Shown piece by piece: positions 53,755 to 62,907 of a stretch of 64,000 bases of DNA. The position numbers and the translations under genes were made by a program. Within the stretch, counting starts at the first letter, position 1. Every line of letters starts with the position of its first letter. The notes under the pieces are model-generated. The model was not told the DNA's origin, did no database searches, and was given only the letters and a program-made list of their open reading frames with translations. The stretch comes from Antrihabitans cavernicola (lineage in GTDB: Bacteria; Actinomycetota; Actinomycetes; Mycobacteriales; Mycobacteriaceae), in NCBI RefSeq assembly GCF_008297975.1, contig NZ_VLNY01000017.1, forward strand, positions 31,103-95,102, written 5' to 3'.

Positions 53755-53757
53755 CGT

Positions 53758-54051
53758 TCAGCCACCGAGCATCCGCAGGTTTGCGTCTTTCGCGTCGGTG
53801 TACGCGCCGTGCGCTGTGCGAGCAGCGTCTTCGAGCACGCCGAGCCCCTCGCGAACGTCGGTTGCACCCGCAAGCCACTCGCGATGCGCCTCGACGTACG
53901 CATCGTAAGCCGTACCCGACCATGCCGGGCCGACCGCAGCGACCCGGCGATCGAGTTCGGCCAGTAGATCGCCGACAACCTCTTTGAAGGAGCGCAGCTT
54001 GACCGTCACCTCGTCGAGGTGGTCCAGATCGACGCTGAATTGATCGGACAT
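53758..54051 (-). CDS. WXG100-family protein B
   Basis: 97 residues in two helices around AWSGTAYDAY (the WxG turn). Ends AHGAYTDAKDANLRML. Probably dimerises with the next protein and accompanies the toxin to the ESX machinery. The start overlaps the upstream WXG100 stop (TGATG); 3 bp separate it from the toxin gene. Confidence 0.85.
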   Translation of the reverse strand: MSDQFSVDLDHLDEVTVKLRSFKEVVGDLLAELDRRVAAVGPAWSGTAYDAYVEAHREWLAGATDVREGLGVLEDAARTAHGAYTDAKDANLRMLGG

Positions 54052-54362
54052 CAGATATTCAGTGACCCGAGCGCGGATGCGGAGGCGGAATCCTGCGTGC
54101 GGTACGTATCCGCCGTCACGCCGAGCTTCTCCGCCATCTGGAAAAGTGCATCCCACACCTGCACCGCGCCGTGATGCATTTCGTCCCAGCCTGATCGGTA
54201 CGAATCGGCTGCGCTCCCCCGCCACGTCGCGGACAAGCCCTGGACTTCGCCGTCCAAGCGGGTGGACCCGGACCGGAGTTGCTCGGCGATCTCGTACGCA
54301 AAGCGGCCGACGGACGTCACTTCCTCCGGCACAACATGCAGCGGCTCCCCGCTCATGTTCAT
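54051..54362 (-). CDS. WXG100-family protein A
   Basis: 103 residues. LSATWRGSAADSYRSGW holds WRG; the C-terminal YRTQD fits the YxxxD/E secretion signal. GGGGAGGGACAG precedes ATG 54362. First gene of the toxin-immunity operon. Confidence 0.85.
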   Translation of the reverse strand: MNMSGEPLHVVPEEVTSVGRFAYEIAEQLRSGSTRLDGEVQGLSATWRGSAADSYRSGWDEMHHGAVQVWDALFQMAEKLGVTADTYRTQDSASASALGSLNI

Positions 54363-54470
54363 CTGTCCCTCCCCAAAGACGACTTGCAGGAGATCGTAGA
54401 TCACGTTCCCGCTCGGTGATCAATTGTGAAATGTTTGAGGAAGGCACATTTTCGGCTAGGAGGTTCGACG

Positions 54471-55523
54471 GTGGCATTGCGCGTTATCCAGTGGGCCACA
54501 GGCGGCGTCGGTGCTGCTGCGATTCGTGCGGTGGTCCAGCATCCGGACCTGGAACTGGTCGGCTGCTGGGTGCACTCATCCGACAAGGATGGACGCGATG
54601 CGGGCGAGCTGGCCGAGATCGAGCCGATCGGGGTGCTCGCTACCGCCGATGTCGAGGAAGTCCTGGCCCTCGATGCCGACGCTGTGATCTATTCGCCGCT
54701 ACTGCCGAATCCCGTTGAGGTCGAGCGCATTCTGCGGTCAGGGAAGAACGTCGTCACGCCCGTCGGCTGGTTCTATCCGAGCGATCGTGACGCCGGCGTC
54801 GCACAGGCCTGTGCCGACGGTGGGGTTACGTTGCACGGCACCGGAATTAATCCTGGCGGCACGACGGACATCCATCCGCTGGTCTTCTCGGCGATGTCGT
54901 CGGCGCTGACTTTCGTTCGCACCGAGGAGTTCTCGGATATGCGGACCTACAACGCGCCTGACGTGTTGCGCTGGGTGATGGCATTCGGTGGCACCCCCGA
55001 GGACGCCAAGAACGGTCCGATGCTGAAGCTGCTGTCCGGTGGATTCAAGCAGTCGCTGCGCCTGTGTCTGGACGTGCTGGGTTTCGCCGGCGACGCCGAG
55101 ATCCGGACGACGCACGACGTTGCGGTCGCGACTGCGCCGATCGATACGCCGATGGGTGAGATCGCACCGGGAGCTGTTGCAGCGCAGCGGTTTCAGTGGG
55201 ATGCAGTGGTAGGCGAACAGACGGTGATCACACTCGCGGTCAATTGGTTGATGGGCGAGCACCATCTCGATCCGCCGTGGGAGTTCGGCCCCGAAGGCGA
55301 GCGGTACGAGATCGAGTTGCGTGGCGACCCGGACACCTTCATCACCATTCGAGGCTGGCAGCCCGAGACCGTGGCTGCTGGATTGATCCGCAATCCCGGA
55401 ATCACTGCAACCGCAAACCATTGCGTCAACTCGATACCAGCAGTGTGCGCGGCAGCGCCAGGAATCGCGACGTACGTTGACCTGCCGCTGATCGCCGGTC
55501 GTGCGCATCCGGATTTGCGTTGA
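54471..55523 (+). CDS. Dihydrodipicolinate reductase-like NAD(P)-binding protein
   Basis: 350 residues. Rossmann start VALRVIQWATGGVGAAAIR and the GTGINPGG motif mark the amine-dehydrogenase/DapB-like group that is common in mycobacteria and lacks a role in lysine synthesis. TAGGAGGTTCGACG precedes GTG 54471. Substrate unknown. Confidence 0.85.
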   Translation: MALRVIQWATGGVGAAAIRAVVQHPDLELVGCWVHSSDKDGRDAGELAEIEPIGVLATADVEEVLALDADAVIYSPLLPNPVEVERILRSGKNVVTPVGWFYPSDRDAGVAQACADGGVTLHGTGINPGGTTDIHPLVFSAMSSALTFVRTEEFSDMRTYNAPDVLRWVMAFGGTPEDAKNGPMLKLLSGGFKQSLRLCLDVLGFAGDAEIRTTHDVAVATAPIDTPMGEIAPGAVAAQRFQWDAVVGEQTVITLAVNWLMGEHHLDPPWEFGPEGERYEIELRGDPDTFITIRGWQPETVAAGLIRNPGITATANHCVNSIPAVCAAAPGIATYVDLPLIAGRAHPDLR

Positions 55524-55550
55524 CGCACTTATGCGATCGCGTTGCTTCCG

Positions 55551-55910
55551 CTAGTTGGCGGCCTGGCGGAAGTCGTCGAGGACCGACGTTGCAAATTGAT
55601 GATTGTCGTCGAATCGTCCGCTGCATTTGAAGTTGTACGTCCCCTGTTGCGGAAGACCTTCGAATTCCAAGTAGACGGTGCCCACGTCGGTGAATTCCGG
55701 ATCCAGCGAACCGGTCACGTGATGCTGCCAACTCCGAAGCGTGCCGAGGTTGGGCAAGCCGTCGGCTTGCTCGCACGACTCCTGCGCGATGTGCTGAAGG
55801 ACGGCATCGTTCGCGTTCGATTTCGCAGCCAGTCCGCAGCTAGTCAGTGATGAAACCGCGACTGCGCTTGCGATGATTCCTATGGAAACGCTGCGAGTAA
55901 GGCGCGTCAT
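55551..55910 (-). CDS. Small lipoprotein
   Basis: 119 residues. Signal peptide with lipobox SLTSC (Cys near 25). Two further Cys (SCEQA, KCSG) could pair. ATG overlaps the stop of the preceding gene (ATGA). No family recognised. Confidence 0.7.
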   Translation of the reverse strand: MTRLTRSVSIGIIASAVAVSSLTSCGLAAKSNANDAVLQHIAQESCEQADGLPNLGTLRSWQHHVTGSLDPEFTDVGTVYLEFEGLPQQGTYNFKCSGRFDDNHQFATSVLDDFRQAAN

Positions 55911-56419
55911 GCTGCTGATCTGGTTTCGACGTGAGCATTAGGATCGGTCTCCTTGAAGGCCGCCACCGCTGCGTCCATGAATTGCTGCATCACTCTGATT
56001 CCCGCTCTTCGAGTGATGCCGTCTTTCTCGCGCCAGCGATCGATGCTGACGACTGCGTGAGTTCGATTGTTCTCCGGCCGAAAAGTGACACTCGCAGTAA
56101 ATTCGTCGCCGTCGCCACCGGTAGTTATTTTGCTTCTGTGTTGCCAGACCGTCCGAAAATCTGTCTGGTGCGTCTTCTTCATCGAGCCCCCAAAGAAGAC
56201 AGCCTTTGCGGACTCATCGGCCGGAATGTGCTTGTCCAAGGAATGTCTTATTGCCTCGACTGTCGCGTTCGTGGTGATGTGCAGGTCGCTATGAGTGAGG
56301 GAGCGCTGCGTGTCGTATTGCTCTTTGAAGAATACTTCTCGTTTGGCTTTCGTCTTCACTGTGGCGTAAACCCAGCTCACACCAAATATCACGGCGAAAA
56401 ATAGCAGCGTCGCGATCAT
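55907..56419 (-). CDS. Single-pass membrane protein of unknown function
   Basis: 170 residues. One N-terminal helix (IATLLFFAVIFGVSWVYATV) followed by a soluble alpha/beta domain with VTFRPENNRTHAVVSIDRW. Overlaps both neighbours by 4 bp, so three genes form one operon. Unknown. Confidence 0.7.
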   Translation of the reverse strand: MIATLLFFAVIFGVSWVYATVKTKAKREVFFKEQYDTQRSLTHSDLHITTNATVEAIRHSLDKHIPADESAKAVFFGGSMKKTHQTDFRTVWQHRSKITTGGDGDEFTASVTFRPENNRTHAVVSIDRWREKDGITRRAGIRVMQQFMDAAVAAFKETDPNAHVETRSAA

Positions 56420-56640
56420 GGTGCGGTCTCATCTTTGCGCTTTGCATTCTGATACTGCTTCGACAGCGCTGTGAATCCGGCCTGGGCGCCGCGGCCCACC
56501 AGTCGTTCGATGGCGATTATCGCGTACCAGCCAACGATACTTCCTACAATGGCGACTAAAATTCCGAGCGCGGCACTACTTGTCGCCACACCGACCAGAA
56601 ATCCGAGCACAATGCCATTCGGCGCACCGGTAAACCGCAT
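56416..56640 (-). CDS. Small membrane protein
   Basis: 74 residues with two hydrophobic helices (GIVLGFLVGVATSSAALGIL and IVGSIVGWYAIIAI) and a basic tail. First gene of the three-gene operon reading to 55551. Unknown. Confidence 0.65.
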   Translation of the reverse strand: MRFTGAPNGIVLGFLVGVATSSAALGILVAIVGSIVGWYAIIAIERLVGRGAQAGFTALSKQYQNAKRKDETAP

Positions 56641-56797
56641 CTTGTTTTCTCCAATTCTGGCGCAACTGCAAGAAGGTCAATGTATCGAGCGTGCAGTGCT
56701 CGAGCTATCCGCTAATTGGACGACAACCCGCGTGCATCAGAGTGATTGAATGCGGACTACGGGTGTGTCGGTCGAGCGAATGAGGGGCGTGGGGAAT

Positions 56798-56923
56798 ATG
56801 GGATCGTCGGAAGCTGCAATGAATTTGATTCTCGACGGGCTGAACCAGGGCAATCCACTGGCAATGGTGGCATGGCTGGGGGTCATGATGATCGGACTTC
56901 TGACGGGTCAAGCAACGATCTGA
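56798..56923 (+). CDS. 41-residue hydrophobic small protein (MGSS family, member 2)
   Basis: Reads MGSSEAAMNLILDGLNQG, NPLAMVAWLGVMMIGLLTGQ, ATI and stops. GAGGGGCGTGGGG lies upstream of ATG 56798. It shares the MGSS(D/E)A start, the central Asn-Pro and a hydrophobic C-terminal half with the protein at 37988-38122. Confidence 0.6.
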   Translation: MGSSEAAMNLILDGLNQGNPLAMVAWLGVMMIGLLTGQATI

Positions 56924-57008
56924 TCCGAACGCCGTAAATCGCTCGCGCCGGAATGCCCTGATATTTGGGGTGTTCCGGCGATCGAGCGCGGGGATTACTG
57001 TGCAATCC

Positions 57009-57917
57009 ATGCCTGTTGCCCGCATCCATGCGCTCATCCTTGCTGCGGCTATGGCAACAGGTACTGCGACCGCGGCGGCGCCCGCACAGGCGGCGCCGAT
57101 ATCGGACTGTGCTGGCTGGCAGGTAGACACCATCGCCCAAGGTCTCGGCGAATTGGAAAATCTCGTTCCCGACCCCAACGGCGGCTTCTACGTATCGAGC
57201 TTGTCGGCAGGCATTCAACACGTCGATGCGGGCGGGCGCGTACGTCCCGTCCTTCCTGGCGTGCCGGCGGGCGGGATGAGCCTCGCCAGATCGAACCTCT
57301 ACTTCGTGGGTGGTTCGGACAGCGGGTTCCGGCGACTGGACACGGCCACCGGTCAGCAGACACTCCTGGCAAGGCCCGGTGGTAACGGTCTTTTGCGGCT
57401 GCCCGGCGGCGATCTCCTGACGACCTGGGTCGGCACTGAAGGCCTCGTCTCCAGTGGCGTGTCCCGCTACCACCACGACACCGGAGTGGTCGAAGCAAAC
57501 TGGTCGACGGTGCCGCGTTCGGAAGGTCTCGCGCTGAGCCCTGACCACAAATATGTCTACACCGACGACCTGCTCACCAGCCAGATCATCCGCATTCCGC
57601 TCGACGCCCCGAAGCAGTGGACCGTGGTCGGGACAGTGCCCGCGTTGTATCCGGGCGTCGACGATCTGACGATGTCGCAAGCAGGAGCGCTGTACGTTGC
57701 CGCCCACATCGAAGGTGCGATTCATCGGTTCGATCCGAATACCGGCAGGTCGTGCGTGATCGCGTCGGGCCTGTCGATCGGCTGGACGGGACCCGCTTCG
57801 GTGCGGATCGGGCCCGACGGCACCGGTTGGGCGTTGTTCGCAACCCTCTTCGACGGCAGTCTTCGACGTCTACGACCTCCGCCTGGCGTCGACCTCGCTC
57901 CCGTGCAGAATCACTGA
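57009..57917 (+). CDS. Secreted beta-propeller protein (SMP-30/gluconolactonase-like)
   Basis: 302 residues. Signal peptide ending PAQAAP. Repeating propeller strands: GLGELENLVPDPNGGFYVS, GLALSPDHKYVYTDD, GVDDLTMSQAGALYVA. Resembles superoxide-/lactonase-like six-bladed propellers; catalytic residues not assignable. Confidence 0.8.
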   Translation: MPVARIHALILAAAMATGTATAAAPAQAAPISDCAGWQVDTIAQGLGELENLVPDPNGGFYVSSLSAGIQHVDAGGRVRPVLPGVPAGGMSLARSNLYFVGGSDSGFRRLDTATGQQTLLARPGGNGLLRLPGGDLLTTWVGTEGLVSSGVSRYHHDTGVVEANWSTVPRSEGLALSPDHKYVYTDDLLTSQIIRIPLDAPKQWTVVGTVPALYPGVDDLTMSQAGALYVAAHIEGAIHRFDPNTGRSCVIASGLSIGWTGPASVRIGPDGTGWALFATLFDGSLRRLRPPPGVDLAPVQNH

Positions 57918-57990
57918 AGCACCGTCCTGCGTAACGTGGCAGGTGCTCGATGCCAGGCAAACTGAAGCACCGTGGCCGGAGGGAGTGCTC

Positions 57991-60330
57991 GTGTCACCAC
58001 GTGGTCTGACGCGGTGGGTCAACCGTTTGGTCGACCGACCGGGCAGGACGGATCTGCACCGATACGACAAGGTGGTCGCGAAGGCCGCAACCTTGGAAGA
58101 CGAGTTCCGCGCACTGTCGGACGACGACCTCACCGCGACGGCAATTCGATTGCGCGACAACGCGCCGTCCAAGTTCGGCGCCGACGATCTGGCTCGGGTG
58201 TGCGCGCTGGGGCGCGAAGCCGCCCGACGCGCATTGGACCAGCGCGCGTTCGATGTGCAGCTGCTCGGCGCGGCCGGCCTGCTGTCGGGGCACATGATCG
58301 AGATGGACACCGGCGAGGGCAAGACCTTGACGGGCGCAATCGCCGCCGCCGGGTTCGCGCTGCAGGGTCGGCGGGTGCACGTCGTCTCCGTCAACGACTA
58401 CCTCGCCCGTCGCGACGCCGAGTGGATGCAGAAGGTCTACGAGCTACTCGGCGTGACAGTCGGCTGGGTGGATCAGCATTCCGACCGGCAGCAGCGCAAG
58501 GACGCCTACGCTTGCGACGTCACGTACGCCTCCGTCAACGAGGTGGGATTCGACGTTCTGCGCGACCGGCTGCGCACGGACCCCGACGACATCGTGTTGC
58601 CGGAACCGGATGTGGTGCTGGTCGACGAGGCCGATTCGGTGTTGATCGACGAGGCCACGGTGCCCCTGGTGCTGGCGGGATCGGTCGAGGAAGACGTCAC
58701 CGACCATGCGGTCGTCGACATCGTGCGCCGACTGGAACTGGACAAGCACTACGAGGTCGATCCGGAGGCGCGCAACGTCAGCTTGACCGACGCGGGAGTC
58801 GACGAACTGGAGCGCTGGCTCGGCGTCGATCTCTACTCCGGAGCAGACAGCGACCTGCTCAACCAGGTGAACCTTGCGCTGCAGGCGAAAGCGTTGCTGC
58901 GGCGCGATGTCGACTATGTGGTGCGTGGCGACAAGGTGGAACTCGTCAGCGCGGCGCGCGGTCGAATCGCCCGATTGCAACGCTGGCCGGACGGCCTGCA
59001 GGCGGCCGTGGAGGCCAAGGAAGGGCTGGCCTCGAGCCCGACGGGACGGATCCTCGACTCGATCGTCGTGCAGGCGCTGATCGTGCGCTACTCGACCGTC
59101 TGCGGGATGAGCGGCACCGCTGTGCGCGTCGCCGATCAGCTGGCCGAGTTCTACAAGGTGGAGACCGGGCGTATCCCGACGAATGTGCCGTGCATTCGAG
59201 AAGACGAGATCGAACGTCTGTATTCGACTGTGCCGCAACGCGACACCGCGCTGATCGAATTCGTGCGAACGGTCCACGACACCTGGCGGCCGGTTCTGGT
59301 CGGCACGCAGAGTGTGGCGGAGTCGGAGCTGTTGGCCGATCGTCTCAAAGACGCAGGTGTGCCTGCGGTCGTGCTCAACGCCAAGAACGACGCCGACGAG
59401 GCCACTCTCATCGCCCGCGCCGGCGAGCGTGGCCGGGTGACGGTCTCTACGCAGATTGCAGGTCGCGGCACCGACATCCGGCTTGGCAACGGCACGGACG
59501 GCGATCAGGAGCGAGTCGCCGAGTTGGGTGGTCTGTGCGTCGTCGCATCGGGTCGGTATCACACCGGCCGACTCGACGATCAACTTCGCGGCCGAGCAGG
59601 TCGTCAGGGCGATCCGGGGAGCTCGGTGTTGTTCACCAGCCTGGGTGACGACCTGGTCGCGCAGAATCTGCCCGCGGTCAAGAAGCCCGCGCCTGCCGAC
59701 GCAGAGGGGCGGGTGCTCGACCGCCGTGGTCAGGAGATCGTCGAGCACGCGCAACGCATCGCCGAGGGCGTGCATCTGGAAATGCATCGAAATGCGTGGC
59801 GCTATCACAAGCTGCTGGATGTCCAACGCAACATCGTGCTCGAACACCGCGACACCGTGTTACACGGCAACGCGGGCCTGGAACGGCTGCGTGAGCAGGC
59901 TCCGGACCTGCATACAGACGTCGAAGAGGACGTCGTGGAGGCGGCGGCACGGCAGATCGTGCTCTTTCACCTCGATGAATGCTGGTCCGAGTACCTCGCG
60001 TACATGGCTGACGTGCGCGAGGGTATCCACCTGCGCGCGCTCGGCCGCCAGACGCCGATCGACGAGTTTCACCGTATCGCCGTCGACGAATTCTCGGGTC
60101 TGCTGACCGATACCTACCAGCGTTCGGCGGAGACCTTCGAGTCCGCGACGATCACGTCCGACGGCGTCGACCTGGGATCTCTCGGTCTGCAGCGCCCCAC
60201 ATCGACCTGGACGTACCTGGTCACCGACCACCTGCATGGGGTTCCCGAGCAGAACCTTGCCGGCTATGTCGGGGGCCGTTTGCGCACCAGCGGCATCATG
60301 TCGGCGTTGCGACGTGAATCCAGCAGTTAG
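57991..60330 (+). CDS. secA2: Accessory preprotein translocase ATPase SecA2
   Basis: 779 residues, shorter than SecA1 and lacking its C-terminal zinc tail. Walker A MDTGEGKT (Lys111), Walker B VDEAD (212 on), second ATPase half with QIAGRGTDIRLG and DQLRGRAGRQGDPGSS. In mycobacteria SecA2 exports a subset of proteins, some without signal peptides. GGAGGGAG sits before GTG 57991; the frame is open to 57943 but that start lacks support. Confidence 0.93.
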   Translation: MSPRGLTRWVNRLVDRPGRTDLHRYDKVVAKAATLEDEFRALSDDDLTATAIRLRDNAPSKFGADDLARVCALGREAARRALDQRAFDVQLLGAAGLLSGHMIEMDTGEGKTLTGAIAAAGFALQGRRVHVVSVNDYLARRDAEWMQKVYELLGVTVGWVDQHSDRQQRKDAYACDVTYASVNEVGFDVLRDRLRTDPDDIVLPEPDVVLVDEADSVLIDEATVPLVLAGSVEEDVTDHAVVDIVRRLELDKHYEVDPEARNVSLTDAGVDELERWLGVDLYSGADSDLLNQVNLALQAKALLRRDVDYVVRGDKVELVSAARGRIARLQRWPDGLQAAVEAKEGLASSPTGRILDSIVVQALIVRYSTVCGMSGTAVRVADQLAEFYKVETGRIPTNVPCIREDEIERLYSTVPQRDTALIEFVRTVHDTWRPVLVGTQSVAESELLADRLKDAGVPAVVLNAKNDADEATLIARAGERGRVTVSTQIAGRGTDIRLGNGTDGDQERVAELGGLCVVASGRYHTGRLDDQLRGRAGRQGDPGSSVLFTSLGDDLVAQNLPAVKKPAPADAEGRVLDRRGQEIVEHAQRIAEGVHLEMHRNAWRYHKLLDVQRNIVLEHRDTVLHGNAGLERLREQAPDLHTDVEEDVVEAAARQIVLFHLDECWSEYLAYMADVREGIHLRALGRQTPIDEFHRIAVDEFSGLLTDTYQRSAETFESATITSDGVDLGSLGLQRPTSTWTYLVTDHLHGVPEQNLAGYVGGRLRTSGIMSALRRESSS

Positions 60331-60464
60331 CAGCGACACACGCTCGAGATCGTAAGCCTGAGTAACACTTTCCGTCCCAACGACGACTTGGTACATGACG
60401 CCAGACCCACCGGGGGGTCCTGTTCGTCCACCTACCCGCACGTCTGGACAAGGGAATTTGGGAC

Positions 60465-62159
60465 ATGACACTTCGCGACTTCTTCGGTCGACATCGGGTC
60501 GCTTCGACCGTTGCCGCACCAGCAGTTCTCGGCGTGGCGGCAATCGTCGCCGCGTCGTTCGCACTCACGTCGACACCACAGAAAATCGACACGCAACTCA
60601 CGGCATCGGTCACCGAGTGCCACGACATGGTGACCATCTCGGTCGCAGGCCGCGGCGACACTCCGGTTGCCGGCACCACCAAGATGCTGCTCGGGCCCAA
60701 CGGCGAGGAATTGCCTGCCGCACTGTCCGGTGATCACAGCAGCACCTGGGTGGACCCAGTTGTCAACGCGCCCAACGGTGCTGTTGCTCCGGGCTCGTAC
60801 GCCGCGGTCTATATTGCGTACCCCGCGAACATGGACAGCTACGAGGACGCCGTCACCACAGGTGTCGCCAATTCCGAGCAGGTCATGAAGGAAATCTCCA
60901 AGGCCTGCCCCAACACTCGCTTCTCGATCGTCGGCTACAGCGAGGGCGGCGACGTCGCCCGCCGTGTCGCGATGGACGTCGGCAATCAGGCTGCTGATTC
61001 GAGCGGCAAGTACGGGATCGTCGATCCCTCCAACGTCGTTGGCGTCGTCATTCTCGCGGACAGCGGTCGCACCGCAGGTGAGGGCCCGTTCCCGGGTGCA
61101 AAGGATCCGTTCGGCAACCCTGACGGCTTCAACCAGCAGTACCAGAACGGCACGACGCCGGCCGGGGGTCAGGGCGCATTGCCGGGCGAGAGCGGCGGAT
61201 TCGGGGCGCTCAACGGCAAGGTTGCGTCCTTCTGCTCCGACGGCGACCTCACATGCTCTGCGCCCCAGAACATTTCGCTGCTGCAGTTGGCGGTCAACGT
61301 CGGGCGGCAGCTCAACGTCGATCAGCTGCAACGTGAGGGTCTCACGCCGGCAACCGGCCAGGATGTCGCCGTCGTGCTCGCGAATGTCGCCATGAAGGCG
61401 TTCGCCGACATCGCCGCGGACCCCAACTGGATGAAGAGCGACGAGACGTTCCTGCAGGTGCTGCTGAAGGTGTCCGATCCGGCGTACAAGCCCGGCCAAG
61501 ATGCACCGGTTACCCCGGTTGCCGCGAATTCGGTGTCCAGTGACCAGATTTCGCCGCTTGCCTACCTGCCGCAGAAGGTGTTCAAGGAGATCGTCGGCTT
61601 GATCGTGACGAACCAGAACACCATTCCGGTGGTCATGAACGATCCGTACGGGCAGACCCTCGCGCCCGGCACCGGCCACCACTTCGACTACTGGCACGAC
61701 GCGAACCCGGCCAACGGTAAGCCGCTGACCTCGGCTGAGTATGCCGCGGCGTGGTTGACCCACTTGGCGCAACAGGCTCAGGCTGGTGTGCCGGTCGACA
61801 AGACGGCCAAGCCGCAGGCGGCTGATTTCGCGGCAGCGGTCAAGTTGGCTGCAGACACCAAGGATGCAACGCCGACAACGTCGAGCACGCCGACCACGAC
61901 GACGGATGCCGCCAAGTCGACGACAACATCTGCACCGACGACGGCTGCGACGACGACATCCGAAACCTCCAGTGCGGCAGTGACACCGGAGGTGGCGACC
62001 CCGCCGACGTCGAAGGTGGCGGCCACCGATCCGGTCACTACAACAGATCCGACCACCACGGATCCGGCAACGACGGATCCGACAACGACGACCGAGCCGA
62101 CCGCCACCACAACGGAATCGGCACCAGTCACGACCACCACCCCGGTCCCCGTCGGCTGA
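60465..62159 (+). CDS. Large cutinase-family protein with Thr-rich tail
   Basis: 564 residues. N-terminal hydrophobic segment (about 13-35) as signal or anchor. Cutinase/PE-PPE-like alpha/beta hydrolase core with Ser159 in IVGYSEGGDV; CSDGDLTC and HHFDYW supply likely Asp and His. The last ~110 residues are mostly Thr/Pro/Ser/Ala, a typical O-mannosylation target. Probably cell-wall-associated esterase. Confidence 0.9.
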   Translation: MTLRDFFGRHRVASTVAAPAVLGVAAIVAASFALTSTPQKIDTQLTASVTECHDMVTISVAGRGDTPVAGTTKMLLGPNGEELPAALSGDHSSTWVDPVVNAPNGAVAPGSYAAVYIAYPANMDSYEDAVTTGVANSEQVMKEISKACPNTRFSIVGYSEGGDVARRVAMDVGNQAADSSGKYGIVDPSNVVGVVILADSGRTAGEGPFPGAKDPFGNPDGFNQQYQNGTTPAGGQGALPGESGGFGALNGKVASFCSDGDLTCSAPQNISLLQLAVNVGRQLNVDQLQREGLTPATGQDVAVVLANVAMKAFADIAADPNWMKSDETFLQVLLKVSDPAYKPGQDAPVTPVAANSVSSDQISPLAYLPQKVFKEIVGLIVTNQNTIPVVMNDPYGQTLAPGTGHHFDYWHDANPANGKPLTSAEYAAAWLTHLAQQAQAGVPVDKTAKPQAADFAAAVKLAADTKDATPTTSSTPTTTTDAAKSTTTSAPTTAATTTSETSSAAVTPEVATPPTSKVAATDPVTTTDPTTTDPATTDPTTTTEPTATTTESAPVTTTTPVPVG

Positions 62160-62182
62160 TCTGCTTGCAGCTGAATACGTTT

Positions 62183-62221
62183 CAGTGGCCTTCCTCCCGT
62201 TATCCGGGACGGAGGCCACTG
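62183..62221 (+). terminator. Terminator hairpin behind the Thr-tailed cutinase
   Basis: A 17-bp stem with two mismatches: CAGTGGCCTTCCTCCCG, loop ttatc, CGGGACGGAGGCCACTG. It starts 24 bp after the stop; no long T-tract. Confidence 0.7.
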
Positions 62222-62335
62222 TCTCATGTCGAAGTTGGCTCAGCCCCCAGAATTTGGGGCCTGACAACCACTAACGATGACCACGCAAACTCCGACAAAC
62301 CGGATGAATGTCAACCGATTTGGAGGGGAGCAATC

Positions 62336-62785
62336 ATGCGGTCCAACGGAAGCAAGGCAGTCCTGGGGTGTGGCGCTGTTGTCGGCGCGGTCGTCGGAGT
62401 TGCGGGAGTCGGTGTCGCCGATGCCGCACCGGCGACGCAGCTATGCACGATCAATTACCCGATTCCCAACGCGTTCTCGGTTCAAGCGTCGAGTGTGGCC
62501 AGTGCATCGTCTGCGAACGGCTTCGTCGATCTGACGCTGCATACAAATGCGAAGTCGTACCTCGGCTACGAGCAGACGTTCCGCGTGAGCTGGGCAAATA
62601 TCGACACCGGCTTCAGCGGCTACGAGAACGTGGTGGCCCGAGTATCGGGTCCCGATACCGTTCTCTCCATTCCGCACATCGAGACCAAGTCTGGTCACGT
62701 CTACTTCGTGCTCGGTGTGACGAACCATGGGATTGCGCAGACCTACACGAACGGTGACTGCACGGTCGATTACACGGCGAACTGA
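62336..62785 (+). CDS. Small secreted protein
   Basis: 149 residues. Signal peptide cut near VADAAPA. The mature part is Cys-poor (two Cys: QLCTINY and GDCTVDY, probably paired) and beta-rich. GGAGGGGAGCAATC precedes ATG 62336. No family recognised. Confidence 0.75.
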   Translation: MRSNGSKAVLGCGAVVGAVVGVAGVGVADAAPATQLCTINYPIPNAFSVQASSVASASSANGFVDLTLHTNAKSYLGYEQTFRVSWANIDTGFSGYENVVARVSGPDTVLSIPHIETKSGHVYFVLGVTNHGIAQTYTNGDCTVDYTAN

Positions 62786-62907
62786 GTACGCGCCGGGGGG
62801 CTTAACCCCAACTGCCCCAATAGCTTCAGTAGATTTCGTATCGGCGGCACCCGGCCCTCGACGTGGCTCTCAGCGATCTCACAGCGGCGTCGGCCGATAC
62901 TGACATC

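Noticed and set aside
58444..59847. 467-codon minus-strand frame
   Set aside because: Shadow of secA2, with no protein-like features.
60432..62267. 611-codon minus-strand frame
   Set aside because: Antisense of the Thr-tailed cutinase; low-complexity Arg/Cys/Gly sequence produced by the Thr/Pro codons.
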